From: JAOUJD01 sp963726405
GTDB taxonomy: Bacteria; Pseudomonadota; Gammaproteobacteria; Burkholderiales; Burkholderiaceae_F
DNA: 64,000 nt
Direction: 5' to 3'
Assembly (NCBI GenBank): GCA_963726405.1
Contig: CAVSCF010000012.1
Location: 62,001-126,000 of the forward strand
Both the position numbers and the translations under genes were made by a program. Below the pieces are notes generated by a model, which saw only the letters and a list, made by a program, of their open reading frames with translations, had not been told where the DNA came from and did no database searches. Position 1 is the first letter of the stretch. Each line of letters opens with the position of its first letter. This document shows positions 45,327 to 56,198 of the stretch, one piece after another.

Positions 45327-46562
45327 ATGACCGGACGACGACGCGTTGTAGTAACCGGCCTGGGTGTGGTCAGCCCGGTCGGCAATGACGTTCCGTCGTC
45401 CTGGGAAGCTCTGCTGGCCGGGCGGTCGGGCATCGGCCCGATCACCCGCTTCGATGCTTCCGGACTCGGGTGCCGCATCGCCGGCGAGGTCCGGAACTTC
45501 GATCTCGGCGCCTACATGTCGCCGAAGGAAGCGCGCCGGATGGATACCTTCATCCATTACGGCATCGCCGCTTCGGTGCAGGCGATCAAGGACAGCGGCA
45601 TCGAAGTCACCGACGCCAATCGCGACCGTATCGGTTGCGTGATCGGGTCGGGCATCGGCGGCCTGCCGATGATCGAGGACAACCACACGGAACTGCTCAA
45701 CCGCGGTCCGCGCCGGGTGTCACCGTTCCTGATCCCCGGTTCGATCATCAACATGATCTCCGGCAACCTGTCGATCCAGTACGGACTGCGGGGGCCGAAC
45801 CTCGCGATCGTCACCGCGTGCACGACCGGCCTGCACTCGATCGGCGAAGCGGGCCGGTTGATCGAGTACGGGGACGCCGACGTGATGATCGCGGGAGGAT
45901 CCGAGTCGACGATCTGCCCGCTCGGCATCGGCGGGTTCGACACCATGCGCGCGCTGTCGACGCGCAACGACGATCCGGCCACGGCCAGCCGGCCGTGGGA
46001 CAAGGACCGCGACGGATTCGTGATGGGCGAGGGCGCTGGCGTCATGGTGGTCGAGGAGTACGAGCACGCACGCAAGCGCGGCGCGCGCATCTACTGCGAA
46101 CTCGCGGGCTTCGGCATGAGCGCCGACGCGTACCACATGACCGCGCCGGACATGGACGGTCCGAGACGCTGCATGATCTCCGCGCTGCGCAATGCCGGTG
46201 TCAACGCCGACGAGGTCAGCTACCTGAATGCCCACGGCACGTCCACGCCGCTTGGCGACGTCAATGAGACCAACGCGATCAAGGCCGCTCTTGGCGATGC
46301 CGCAAGAAAGATCGTCGTGAATTCGACGAAATCGATGACCGGACACCTGCTCGGTGGTGCCGGCGGGGTCGAATCGGTCGTCACGGCGCTCGCGATTCAT
46401 CATCAGGTGTCGCCGCCCACGATCAACATCTTCAATCAGGATCCGGAGTGCGATCTTGATTACTGCGCGAACACCGCGCGCGAAATGCGCATCGACGTCG
46501 CGCTGAAGAACTCGTTCGGCTTCGGCGGCACGAACGGCACGCTGGTTTTCAAGCGCATCTGA
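45327..46562 (+). CDS. fabF: 3-oxoacyl-ACP synthase II (KAS II)
   Basis: Elongating beta-ketoacyl synthase, 411 residues. Catalytic Cys is in TACTTGLHSIGEA, and the two His are in NAHGTSTPLGD and MTGHLLGGAGG. It ends at the start of the next gene with no gap, and the sigmaE operon follows. Confidence 0.98.
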   Translation: MTGRRRVVVTGLGVVSPVGNDVPSSWEALLAGRSGIGPITRFDASGLGCRIAGEVRNFDLGAYMSPKEARRMDTFIHYGIAASVQAIKDSGIEVTDANRDRIGCVIGSGIGGLPMIEDNHTELLNRGPRRVSPFLIPGSIINMISGNLSIQYGLRGPNLAIVTACTTGLHSIGEAGRLIEYGDADVMIAGGSESTICPLGIGGFDTMRALSTRNDDPATASRPWDKDRDGFVMGEGAGVMVVEEYEHARKRGARIYCELAGFGMSADAYHMTAPDMDGPRRCMISALRNAGVNADEVSYLNAHGTSTPLGDVNETNAIKAALGDAARKIVVNSTKSMTGHLLGGAGGVESVVTALAIHHQVSPPTINIFNQDPECDLDYCANTAREMRIDVALKNSFGFGGTNGTLVFKRI

Positions 46563-47027
46563 GTGCTCGTACCGTGGACGCCGCTGACGCCGTCCCGACG
46601 TGAGCGGGCCGTCCGGCGAACGGGCGTCTTCCTTGCCGTCGCGACCTCGGCGACGCTGCTGGTCGCCGCCGCTCGCGACGAGGCATTCGACGCTTTCCTG
46701 GCCGCGGTTGCCGTGCTTGCGCTTCTGGCGGGTGCCGTCGCCGGCCGGTCCCGCCCGCCCGCGCGGCTCGAGGTGGGCGTGGATCGCTCGGGAGCCTTGG
46801 CCGTCCGTCGGGCAGACGACGCGGAAAGCGTCCCGGAGCACGGGTTGCAGTGCGTTTTCGCCGCGCCGTGGTTGATAACGCTCAGGCGCGGCACCATCTG
46901 GATCCCGATCTGGCCGGATTCGGTGCCCGGCAACACCTACCGGCGTTTATGGGTCCATATCCGATGGGGTTCCGGCCGGCAGCCGGCGGATCTCCCGGCC
47001 GGAATCGCGCCAGGCCAACCGGAATGA
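46563..47027 (+). CDS. YgfX-like small membrane protein
   Basis: A 154-residue protein beginning with GTG directly after the fabF stop. A basic N-terminus precedes two adjacent hydrophobic helices (about residues 20-60). A soluble C-terminal part has the pattern APWLITLRRGTIWIPIWPDSVPGNTYRRL. This resembles the YgfX/CptA family (small two-helix membrane protein with LSPWL...L..R..W...DSV). It occupies the place between fabF and rpoE where such a protein is common in betaproteobacteria. Its stop overlaps the next small ORF (ATGA). Confidence 0.65.
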   Translation: MLVPWTPLTPSRRERAVRRTGVFLAVATSATLLVAAARDEAFDAFLAAVAVLALLAGAVAGRSRPPARLEVGVDRSGALAVRRADDAESVPEHGLQCVFAAPWLITLRRGTIWIPIWPDSVPGNTYRRLWVHIRWGSGRQPADLPAGIAPGQPE

Positions 47028-47113
47028 AACGAGAACAAAGGAGGGCACGCGGGGTGGAGATCGGCCGGGTACTGTCAGGGTGGCAGGCGCCGTATGGCGC
47101 GGGGCCGCCATGA
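47024..47113 (+). CDS. rpoE leader peptide, RseD-like position
   Basis: A 29-codon ORF (MKREQRRARG then VEIGRVLSGW). Its ATG overlaps the stop of the upstream gene (ATGA, 47024-47027) and its stop overlaps the rpoE start (ATGA, 47110-47113). Inside it, a strong AGGAGGG (47039-47045) is correctly spaced from an in-frame GTG at 47054, which would give a 19-residue version. In E. coli rpoE is translationally coupled to a leader ORF called rseD. The peptide sequence is not obviously related, so the parallel is positional. Confidence 0.5.
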   Translation: MKREQRRARGVEIGRVLSGWQAPYGAGPP

Positions 47114-47709
47114 CCGATCGCGACATCGATCAGCAGCTGGTCGAGCGCGTGCAGCGCGGCGACAAGGCCGCCTTCGATCTGCTCGTCTCCAAGTACCAGC
47201 GCAAGATCTTTCGACTGCTGTCGAGGCTGATCCGCGACCACGCGGAAGTCGAGGATGTCGCCCAGGAAGCCTTCATCAAGGCCTATCGGGCGTTGCCCAA
47301 TTTCCGGGGCGACAGCGCGTTCTATACGTGGCTGTACCGGATCGCCATCAATACCGCCAAGAACTACCTCGTGTCCCAGGGCCGCCGGGCGCCGACGACC
47401 ACCGAGGTGGATATCGAGGAGGCGGAAACTTTTGACGACGGCGAGCACCTAAGAGACCTGAACACCCCGGAATCGATGTTGTTGACCAAGCAGGTCGGGG
47501 AAGCGGTGAACCGGGCGATCGACCAGTTGCCCGAGGACTTGCGCACCGCCATCGTGCTGCGCGAAATCGAGGGCCTGACCTATGAAGAGATTGCGGAATC
47601 CATGAATTGTCCGATCGGGACCGTACGTTCGCGTATCTTTCGCGCCCGTGAGGCCATTGCCCAGGAATTGAAGCCGGTCCTTGACACGGCTAAAGACAAG
47701 CGCTGGTAG
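47110..47709 (+). CDS. rpoE: RNA polymerase sigma factor RpoE (sigmaE, AlgU-type)
   Basis: ECF sigma factor of envelope stress, 199 residues. Region 2 is FDLLVSKYQRKIFRLLSRLI with DVAQEAFIKAYRAL; region 4 is LRTAIVLREIEGLTYEEIAE then CPIGTVRSRIFRARE. The ATG at 47110 gives MTDRDIDQQLVERVQRGD, the family start. It is followed by rseA, rseB and mucD, the standard module. Confidence 0.97.
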   Translation: MTDRDIDQQLVERVQRGDKAAFDLLVSKYQRKIFRLLSRLIRDHAEVEDVAQEAFIKAYRALPNFRGDSAFYTWLYRIAINTAKNYLVSQGRRAPTTTEVDIEEAETFDDGEHLRDLNTPESMLLTKQVGEAVNRAIDQLPEDLRTAIVLREIEGLTYEEIAESMNCPIGTVRSRIFRAREAIAQELKPVLDTAKDKRW

Positions 47710-47719
47710 GTGAAAGATC

Positions 47720-48307
47720 ATGGCAGCCGGACACATCGCAGCACGGGATAAAGTGGACATCGAACATCTGTCGTCCCTCATCGACGGTGAACTCGACCCC
47801 CAGGAAGCAGCGGCGGTGCTCGATGCGCTATGCCGGGATGCCGAGCTCCAACGGCGATGGTCCGATCTGCAACTGGTGGGCGACGCGCTACGGTCGACCG
47901 AAGTCGCCGCTTGCCACCTCGACGGTTTCTGTGCGCGCGTGAGCCAGGCCCTGGCCGCTGAACCGACCGTGCTGGCGCCGCGCGTCCGGCGGTCCTCGAT
48001 GCGCCGCTATGCGATCCCGGGCTTCGCCGTCGCGGCCTCCGTGGCAGCCATCGCCTTCGTCGCCGTGCCCCTGCTGCGGGCGCCGGCCCCCGATATGACG
48101 GCGCAGAAGCAGTCGCCCACGGCAACGTCGGCCACCGTGGTCGCAAACGCCGACGAGCAGGCCGCCCATGCGGCGTCGAAGGCGGCAGGCGCGATCGCCA
48201 ACGCGCGCGCGCTCGATCCCTACTTTGCCGCGCATCGCGAATTGACCGGCGGCACGCCGCTGCCGCGCGCGACCGCTTACCTGCGCACCAGCGCCGGGGA
48301 GCGTTGA
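47720..48307 (+). CDS. rseA: sigmaE anti-sigma factor RseA
   Basis: Inner-membrane protein that holds RpoE inactive and is cleaved by proteases under stress. It is 195 residues long. The cytoplasmic sigma-binding domain (LSSLIDGELDPQEAAAVLDAL) spans residues 1-90. A single membrane helix lies near residues 98-118 (FAVAASVAAIAFVAVPLL), with a short periplasmic part after it. Its TGA overlaps the rseB start codon. Confidence 0.93.
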   Translation: MAAGHIAARDKVDIEHLSSLIDGELDPQEAAAVLDALCRDAELQRRWSDLQLVGDALRSTEVAACHLDGFCARVSQALAAEPTVLAPRVRRSSMRRYAIPGFAVAASVAAIAFVAVPLLRAPAPDMTAQKQSPTATSATVVANADEQAAHAASKAAGAIANARALDPYFAAHRELTGGTPLPRATAYLRTSAGER

Positions 48308-49341
48308 TGGTCGGTGGGGCAGTCTGCGAGGGACGGCGTTTTCCGCGAACCTCGCGGAGATGGATTGGCGCCGTGCTCGTGGCCGGCAGCGCATTCGTGC
48401 CGCTGCACGTGCCGGCACAGGAAGCGCGGCGCGACGCGCCCCGCAGCGAGGCGCAATGGATCCAGGCCGCGCGCAACGCGGCGCTGCGGATCAACTACAC
48501 CGGCACCATCGTCTACCAGGCGGGCGGCGAGATGACGTCGTCGCGCATCACGCACGTGTTCGACGGCTCGAAGTCGCACGAACGCATCCAGACCCTCGAC
48601 GGCAAGCCGCGCGAATACCTGCGCAAGCGCTCCGACAGCGACGATGAGGTGCAGTGCCTCATCCCCGAGTCGAGGAAGATCGTCGTCGAGAAGCGCAGTG
48701 TGGAGGAGTCCTTCCCGGCGTTGTCGAGCGCGTCGCCCGACGAGATCCTGCAGCGTTACGACGCCCGGCTCGGGGCGGTCGAGCGCGTTGCCGGCATCGA
48801 TGCCCAGACGCTGGCACTCGAACCACGGGACAAGCTGCGTTATGCCTACCGCCTGTGGCTCGACCGCGCGACCGGCCTCTTGCTGCGTGCGCAGACGCTC
48901 AACGAGCGCCGGGAAGTGATCGAGCAGATCGCATTCAGCGACGTGCGCATCGGCGAACGCATCGATCGCGCGGCGCTGAAGCCGGCGTGGGCCACCGATG
49001 GCTGGTCGGTGGAGCGCAGCGACTATCGCAAGACCGACCTCGCAAAGCAGGGCTGGATCGTTCCGGCGCCGGATGGCTTCCGCAAGACGAAAGAGGTCCT
49101 GCGCCGCATGCACGCGGCCGAGGCCATGCAGGTCGTGTTCGCCGACGGGCTGGCGACGATCTCGGTATTCATCGAGCCCGGCTCCCAGGCCGGCGCCCCG
49201 TCGACCGAGGTACGGACGCACGGCCCGACCTCGGCCTATTCGCGGCGGGTCGGCGACGCGCTGGTCACGGTCGTCGGCGAGGTTCCGCCGGGTACGATCC
49301 GTGCCGTTGCACAGTCGGTCGAATTTCGCGGCCCGCGCTGA
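48307..49341 (+). CDS. rseB: sigmaE regulatory protein RseB (MucB)
   Basis: Periplasmic protein that binds RseA and shields it from DegS, 344 residues. A basic N-terminus and hydrophobic stretch (WIGAVLVAGSAFVPLHVPAQ) form the signal peptide. The MucB/RseB N-terminal lipid-binding domain (ALRINYTGTIVYQAG, then SSRITHVFDG) and C-terminal domain follow. The ATG overlaps the rseA stop. A terminator-like hairpin covers its stop codon. Confidence 0.95.
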   Translation: MVGGAVCEGRRFPRTSRRWIGAVLVAGSAFVPLHVPAQEARRDAPRSEAQWIQAARNAALRINYTGTIVYQAGGEMTSSRITHVFDGSKSHERIQTLDGKPREYLRKRSDSDDEVQCLIPESRKIVVEKRSVEESFPALSSASPDEILQRYDARLGAVERVAGIDAQTLALEPRDKLRYAYRLWLDRATGLLLRAQTLNERREVIEQIAFSDVRIGERIDRAALKPAWATDGWSVERSDYRKTDLAKQGWIVPAPDGFRKTKEVLRRMHAAEAMQVVFADGLATISVFIEPGSQAGAPSTEVRTHGPTSAYSRRVGDALVTVVGEVPPGTIRAVAQSVEFRGPR

Positions 49342-49359
49342 CGCGCGGGCCGTTTCTTT
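49329..49359 (+). terminator. terminator or attenuator covering the rseB stop codon
   Basis: CGGCCCGCG (49329-49337) pairs with CGCGGGCCG (49344-49352) across a six-base loop that contains the rseB TGA. TTTCTTT follows. It would end or reduce transcription before mucD, separating protease expression from the rpoE-rseAB part. Confidence 0.7.
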
Positions 49360-49397
49360 CCACGTAGTCGTCTTCAAGCAAGAAGAGGGAATTCACG

Positions 49398-50855
49398 ATG
49401 CTCCGCAATTTTGCCGCTGCATTGCTCGCCCCGCTGTTCGCCGTCGTGCTGCCGCTGCTGTCGCCTGCCGCCGTGGCGCAATCCGCGCCCACGCAGACCC
49501 TGCCGGACTTTGCCGACCTGGCTGAACGTGTCGGCCCGGCTGTCGTCGGCATCCGAACGACGGCCAAGGTGGGTGGGGGCCAGCAAGGCGGCTTGCCCAT
49601 CCCGGATCTCGACGAGAACGACCCGATGTACGAGTTCTTCCGTCGCTTCTTTCCGAATCCTCCCCAGCAAGGTGGCCCGCAGGGTCCGCGCCAGCAGCAG
49701 CCGGGGCCGCGCCGGAATGTCCCGCGCGGCCTCGGGTCCGGTTTCGTCATTTCGGCCGACGGCTACCTGCTGACCAATGCGCACGTCGTCGAGGGCGCTG
49801 ACGAGATCACGGTCACCTTGCAGGACAAGCGTGAGTTCAAGGCCAGGCTCCTCGGCGCGGACAAGCGCAGCGACGTCGCCCTGCTGAAGATCGAGGCAAC
49901 CGGTCTTCCCGCGGCGCGCATCGGAGATTCGAACAAGCTTCGCGTCGGCGAGTGGGTGATTGCGATCGGGTCGCCGTTCGGACTGGAAAACACGGTGACG
50001 GCGGGCATCGTCAGCGCCAAGGGCCGCGAGACGGGCGAGTACCTGCCGTTCATCCAGACCGACGTCGCCGTCAACCCGGGCAACTCCGGAGGTCCGCTGA
50101 TCAACATGCGGGGGGAAGTGATCGGCATCAACTCGCAGATCTTCACCACGTCCGGCGCCTTCGCAGGAATCTCGTTCGCCATCCCGATCGACGAGGCGAT
50201 GAGCGTGCAGCAGCAGTTGCGCAGCGCCGGGCGCGTGATCCGCGGCCGCATCGGCGTCGGCATCGAGGGCGTGTCCCGCGATATCGCCGAAGCCATCGGG
50301 CTTGGCAAGCCGGTGGGTGCGCTCGTGAATACGGTCGAAAAGGACGCGCCTGCGAGCAAGGCCGGGGTCGAGCCGGGCGATGTCATCACGCGCTTCGACG
50401 GCAAGCCGATCGAGCGTTCGACCGACCTGCCGCGCATCGTCGGTGGGACGAAGCCGGGTTCGACCGTCAACATGACCGTCTTCCGCAAGGGCGGGCAGCG
50501 CGACCTGAAGGTGACGGTCGCCGAACTCCAGCCCGACCAGCCGGCCAGCGCGCGTACCCGCGAGGCGCCGAAGCCGGCCGCCCCGACCAACGCGCTGGGC
50601 CTCGTCGTTTCCGACCTGTCGGCCGACAAGCAGAAGGAACTGGGCGTCAAAGGCGGCGTGCAGGTCGACGGCGTCGACGGGTTGGCGGCGGCGGCCGGCC
50701 TGCGGCCCGGGGACGTGATCAGCCAGCTGAACAGCGTCGAAGTGCAGAACGCCAAGCAATTCAACGACTCGGTGGCCAAGCTGGATCCGAAGAAGGACGT
50801 CGCGGTGCTCGTCCGGCGGGGCGACGCCTCCCGCTTCGTCATCATCCGTCGCTAG
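49398..50855 (+). CDS. mucD: periplasmic serine protease MucD (DegP/HtrA family, Do-type)
   Basis: Periplasmic protein-quality protease, 485 residues, with a signal peptide at residues 1-27 (cleavage near AVAQ). The catalytic triad is His129 (TNAHVV), Asp159 (SDVALL) and Ser230 (GNSGGPL). Two PDZ domains follow, starting near residues 275 and 390. A disordered Gly/Pro/Gln segment (residues 88-108) precedes the protease core. It closes the rpoE-rseA-rseB-mucD module. Confidence 0.95.
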   Translation: MLRNFAAALLAPLFAVVLPLLSPAAVAQSAPTQTLPDFADLAERVGPAVVGIRTTAKVGGGQQGGLPIPDLDENDPMYEFFRRFFPNPPQQGGPQGPRQQQPGPRRNVPRGLGSGFVISADGYLLTNAHVVEGADEITVTLQDKREFKARLLGADKRSDVALLKIEATGLPAARIGDSNKLRVGEWVIAIGSPFGLENTVTAGIVSAKGRETGEYLPFIQTDVAVNPGNSGGPLINMRGEVIGINSQIFTTSGAFAGISFAIPIDEAMSVQQQLRSAGRVIRGRIGVGIEGVSRDIAEAIGLGKPVGALVNTVEKDAPASKAGVEPGDVITRFDGKPIERSTDLPRIVGGTKPGSTVNMTVFRKGGQRDLKVTVAELQPDQPASARTREAPKPAAPTNALGLVVSDLSADKQKELGVKGGVQVDGVDGLAAAAGLRPGDVISQLNSVEVQNAKQFNDSVAKLDPKKDVAVLVRRGDASRFVIIRR

Positions 50856-51273
50856 GGACCATTGCCGCGCGGGTCCCGTGCGGGCTGGTTGAATCCGGCC
50901 CTTTCCTGTCGTGCATTGACGTTCGTGGCGAACGCGGCGTGGGGAGCATGCGCGCTCGCCGCGTGCGCTCACGGCCATCTCGGCGCCACGCGTCCGTTGG
51001 CGCCTTCCATGAATCTCCGCACGTAGTCGTCTGCGCAAGGTCAAGCTCGCGGCCGCGCCAGACCTCCGTCTTCAGCTTCGCTTCATGCTCGCTGCCTAGG
51101 CTTTCTAAGGGTGTTCGCGCAACCCGAGTGTTTTCGATCGCCCCATGGCACGGACGGCGAGACAGACCGAAAGGGCGATCAGCCGGACGCCGAGGCCAGT
51201 TCACGATGCGGTGACAGGCCCGACGCCGGGCCACGGATGAACGGCAAGCAGTTCTCTGGACGGGAGTTCCGAC
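50856..51273. other. gene-free stretch between mucD and the DUF5666 lipoprotein
   Basis: No ORF with credible composition is seen in these 418 bases. GGGACC (50855-50860) can pair with GGTCCC (50872-50877) just after mucD, but there is no T tract. I see no clear promoter, though one should exist for the lipoprotein gene that follows. Confidence 0.5.
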
Positions 51274-52764
51274 ATGTTGACGACAACAAGACTCGCATGC
51301 GTCGCGGCGGCCGCGATGACCATCGCCGCGTGCGGTGGCAGCGATAGCTCATCGCCTCCGCCCGACGGCGGTACCCAGCCGGGCACCATGAGCACGGTGG
51401 TCGGCACGATCAGCGGCTTCGGCAGCGTGATCGTCAATGGGGTCAAGTTCGACGACTCGAGCGCGGCCGTGACCATGGATGGCGCGGTCGCAACGCGGGA
51501 TCGCCTGCGCTTGGGCATGGTGGTGCAGATCCGCGGACGCATCCGCGGTGACGGTACCGGGACCGCAGACAGCATCCGGTACGAGGACTGCGTCGAAGGC
51601 CCCATCACCGCAATGAACCAGGTCCAGAACACGTTGACCGTGCTCGGTCAAACGGTCCACGTCGATGACGGCACGGTGTTCGACGGAGTCACCCTGCGTG
51701 ACATGAACAGCTTCTCGATCGGCGACACGGTCGAGGTCAGCTGCCTGCCGGACCCGGTCAGCAACCGGTTCCAGGCCACGCGCATGGAGCGCAAGGGAAC
51801 GTTCGCCAACGGCGTCACCGAAATGGAGGTCAAGGGGACCGTTGCCAATCTCAATCTTGCCGCCGGGACGTGCACCATCGGCGGCCTGACGGTGAACTTC
51901 GCGGGCATAGCGGCGTCCGAGCGTCCCGCCGGGCTTGCCAACGGCATGACTGTGGAGGCCGGTGGACGGGGCTACGCCAACGGTGTGCTGACGGCGGACC
52001 GACTGCGGGACCGGGATCGCGATCGCATCCAGACGCCGGACGGCGATGGGGTCGAGGTCGAGGGCTACGTGTCCGACTTCGTGTCGATCACGAGCTTCAA
52101 GGTCAACGGCCAGACCGTGAATGCGAGCAGCGCGACCATCAGGAACGGCACCGCGGCGGACATCCTGAACGGGGTGAAGGTCGAGGTCGAAGGAACCATG
52201 GTCAACGGCATACTGGTTGCCCGCGTCGTGATCCTCAAGCTGCAGACCAGCGTGCGCGTCGAGGCCGGCATGCAAACGAAGGACACCGCACTGGCGACGA
52301 TCACGCTGCTCGGGCGCGCAATCAAGGTGACCGCGGAAACGCGGCTTACAGACCGCCTCGCCAACGCGAGCCAGCCCGCCGCGATCACGCTCGCCGGCTT
52401 GAACGTCGGCGACCGACTCGAGGTCCTGGCGTACAAGGACGGCTCAGCCAACCTCGTGGCCACGCAGATCGAGCGGACCGCACCCGACCAGCGCGTGGTG
52501 GTCAAGGGCCCGGCCGAGGCGAAGCAGCCCGTGACCGCGATCAAGCTCGCAGGCTTCGACATCGCAACCAGCGCCGGTACGCGCTACCGCGATGAAAGCG
52601 GCAGCCTCATCGACGCGGCCAGCTTCTACGGCCTCGTGCAGACCCCGCCGGCCCTGCCGACGATGGTGAACGCACATGGCGTGGTGGCCAGTCTCCTCGT
52701 CAACACCGTCGACGCGACCCGCACTGTCGCCACCGACGGCGAACTGGAGATTCATCGCGAGTAG
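51274..52764 (+). CDS. DUF5666 repeat lipoprotein
   Basis: A 496-residue exported lipoprotein. The signal peptide ends at lipobox TIAAC with Cys20, followed by a Gly/Ser/Pro linker. The remainder is about six beta-rich repeats of 70-80 residues, beginning near residues 40, 108, 183, 258, 327 and 407. The first has the DUF5666 pattern VVGTISGFGSVIVNGVKFDD. The function of this repeat is unknown; it looks like an OB-like beta structure facing the periplasm or cell surface. It interrupts the usual mucD-lepA neighbourhood. Confidence 0.85.
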   Translation: MLTTTRLACVAAAAMTIAACGGSDSSSPPPDGGTQPGTMSTVVGTISGFGSVIVNGVKFDDSSAAVTMDGAVATRDRLRLGMVVQIRGRIRGDGTGTADSIRYEDCVEGPITAMNQVQNTLTVLGQTVHVDDGTVFDGVTLRDMNSFSIGDTVEVSCLPDPVSNRFQATRMERKGTFANGVTEMEVKGTVANLNLAAGTCTIGGLTVNFAGIAASERPAGLANGMTVEAGGRGYANGVLTADRLRDRDRDRIQTPDGDGVEVEGYVSDFVSITSFKVNGQTVNASSATIRNGTAADILNGVKVEVEGTMVNGILVARVVILKLQTSVRVEAGMQTKDTALATITLLGRAIKVTAETRLTDRLANASQPAAITLAGLNVGDRLEVLAYKDGSANLVATQIERTAPDQRVVVKGPAEAKQPVTAIKLAGFDIATSAGTRYRDESGSLIDAASFYGLVQTPPALPTMVNAHGVVASLLVNTVDATRTVATDGELEIHRE

Positions 52765-53080
52765 GGGAACGGCGCTGACGTCCCGGCGGGCGCGCCAGGA
52801 TCCCTTTTCTGGGCGCCTGCGCCGCACGCGGGTGTGGCGTCCGGGCGCAGCGCCAAAGCCGCTGCCGAACGCTTCGGTAGCACCGGATCGCGGCCGGATA
52901 GTCCTTCTGGACGCGTCGCCGCCAACCGATGTGCCGCATCGCGGTAAAATCGCTGGCTAACCGGGAGTGGGGGTGTCCTGACGGTCACCCCCTTTTCTTT
53001 GGCGGCTCGGCGGACTTCCCGTCGTTCCCGTCGCTCATTCGACCGTCGGAGCTCAGAGGCGGCCGTTTCGGCGCAAATGC
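52765..53080. other. lepA upstream region
   Basis: No gene in 316 bases. GGTAAAATCG contains a TAAAAT that may be a -10 element at about 52944-52949; a terminator-like hairpin follows at 52969-53000, about 80 bases before lepA. Confidence 0.45.
52969..53000 (+). terminator. Rho-independent terminator or lepA attenuator
   Basis: GGGGGTG (52969-52975) pairs with CACCCCC (52986-52992) and is followed by TTTTCTTT. It may end transcription of the lipoprotein gene. As it lies downstream of a possible -10 element, it could instead act as an attenuator for lepA. Confidence 0.7.
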
Positions 53081-54871
<1,791 letters not shown>

Positions 54872-54875
<4 letters not shown>

Positions 54876-55762
54876 ACTTTGCCCTCATCCTGTTCGTTCT
54901 CACCGTCTTCACGGGCGTGCTCTGGGTGCTCGACAAGCTCGTGTTCGCCAAGCAGCGGCGCGAGCGCGCCGCACGGCTGGTCGCCGACTTCGACCAGCGC
55001 AACGCCGCGGCGCTGGCGCGCAAGGAGCCCATCGTCGAGCAGGAACGGCGGACCCTGGAGGACGGCGCGGTCCGGCAGCCGGCATGGCTGGAGTACACCG
55101 CCAGCTTCTTCCCGGTGATCCTGCTCGTGTTCGTGCTGCGCTCGTTCCTGTTCGAGCCCTTCCGGATCCCTTCGGGCTCGATGATTCCGACGCTCGAGAT
55201 CGGCGACCTCATCCTGGTCAACAAGTACGAATACGGCATCCGCCTGCCCGTCGTGAACAAGAAGGTCATCGAAATCGGGCAGCCGAAGCGGGGCGACGTG
55301 ATGGTCTTCCGCTATCCGCTGAATCCTTCGCAGGACTACATCAAGCGCGTCGTCGGCCTGCCGGGCGACCGGATCGAGTACATCAACAAGCGGCTGACGA
55401 TCAACGGCCAGCCGGTCCCGATGAAGAAACTCGACCCGTACTACGACTCCGACCGGATGCAGTACTACGCCCAGTTCAGCGAGTCGCTGGGCGCAACCGA
55501 GCACCGGATCATCGTGAGCGAGCAAGTCCCGCCCGGATTGGGCGGCGGCTTCCCCAACACCCATCCGGGTGCCTGCCAATACAGCGGAAGCGGGGTGGTC
55601 TGCCAGGTGCCCCCCGGGCACTATTTCATGATGGGGGACAACCGCGACAACAGCGAGGACAGCCGGTTCTGGGGGTTCGTCCCGGACGAAAATATCGTGG
55701 GTCGAGCCTTCTTTATCTGGATGAATTTTGGCAATATCGGACGCATCGGAACCTTTAACTAG
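54872..55762 (+). CDS. lepB: signal peptidase I
   Basis: Inner-membrane protease that removes Sec and Tat signal peptides, 296 residues. There are two N-terminal membrane helices (residues 1-22 and about 79-93). The Ser/Lys dyad is Ser103 in IPSGSMIPTL and Lys158 in DYIKRVVGLPGD. Box E is GDNRDNSEDSRFWG. It starts within the lepA stop (ATGA), the usual coupling. Confidence 0.97.
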
Positions 55763-55799
55763 AAGTAATATTGCTAAATTGTTGAAAACGCAGGGGAAG

Positions 55800-56177
55800 A
55801 TGGATACTCGAACTGCAAGTCGGCAACGAGGTCTGAGCCTGATCGGGCTGATCTTCGTCGGCCTGATCGTGGTCGCCCTCCTGGCCCTTGGGTTCCGGAT
55901 CGTGCCGGCGGTGATCGAGTACATCGCCATCGAACGCGCGGTGCAGAAGATCAAGAACGAGTCCACGGTGCGCGACATCCAGGCGGCGTTCGAACGGCAT
56001 CGGACGATCGACGACATCACGTCGATCAGTTCTCGCGACCTCGACATCACCAAAGAGGGCGACAAGGTCGTGATCAGCTACGCGTACCAGAAGAAGATCC
56101 CGATCCTCGACAACGTGTCGCTCGTCATCGATTTCGCCGGCACCACCCGGGACCGGCAAACAAAGGCCGTTCCTTGA
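55800..56177 (+). CDS. DUF4845 membrane-anchored protein
   Basis: A 125-residue protein of the DUF4845 type, normally found between lepB and rnc. The N-terminus is basic with a pilin-like hydrophobic helix (GLSLIGLIFVGLIVVALLAL), which anchors it to the membrane. The soluble part is alpha/beta. The function is unknown. An AGGGGAAG site sits just before the ATG. Confidence 0.88.
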   Translation: MDTRTASRQRGLSLIGLIFVGLIVVALLALGFRIVPAVIEYIAIERAVQKIKNESTVRDIQAAFERHRTIDDITSISSRDLDITKEGDKVVISYAYQKKIPILDNVSLVIDFAGTTRDRQTKAVP

Positions 56178-56198
56178 ACGGCCGGCAGCGGACAGGCG

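Noticed and set aside
51111..51347. 78-codon frame before the DUF5666 gene
   Set aside because: It is highly charged with no motif and overlaps the lipoprotein signal sequence in another frame.
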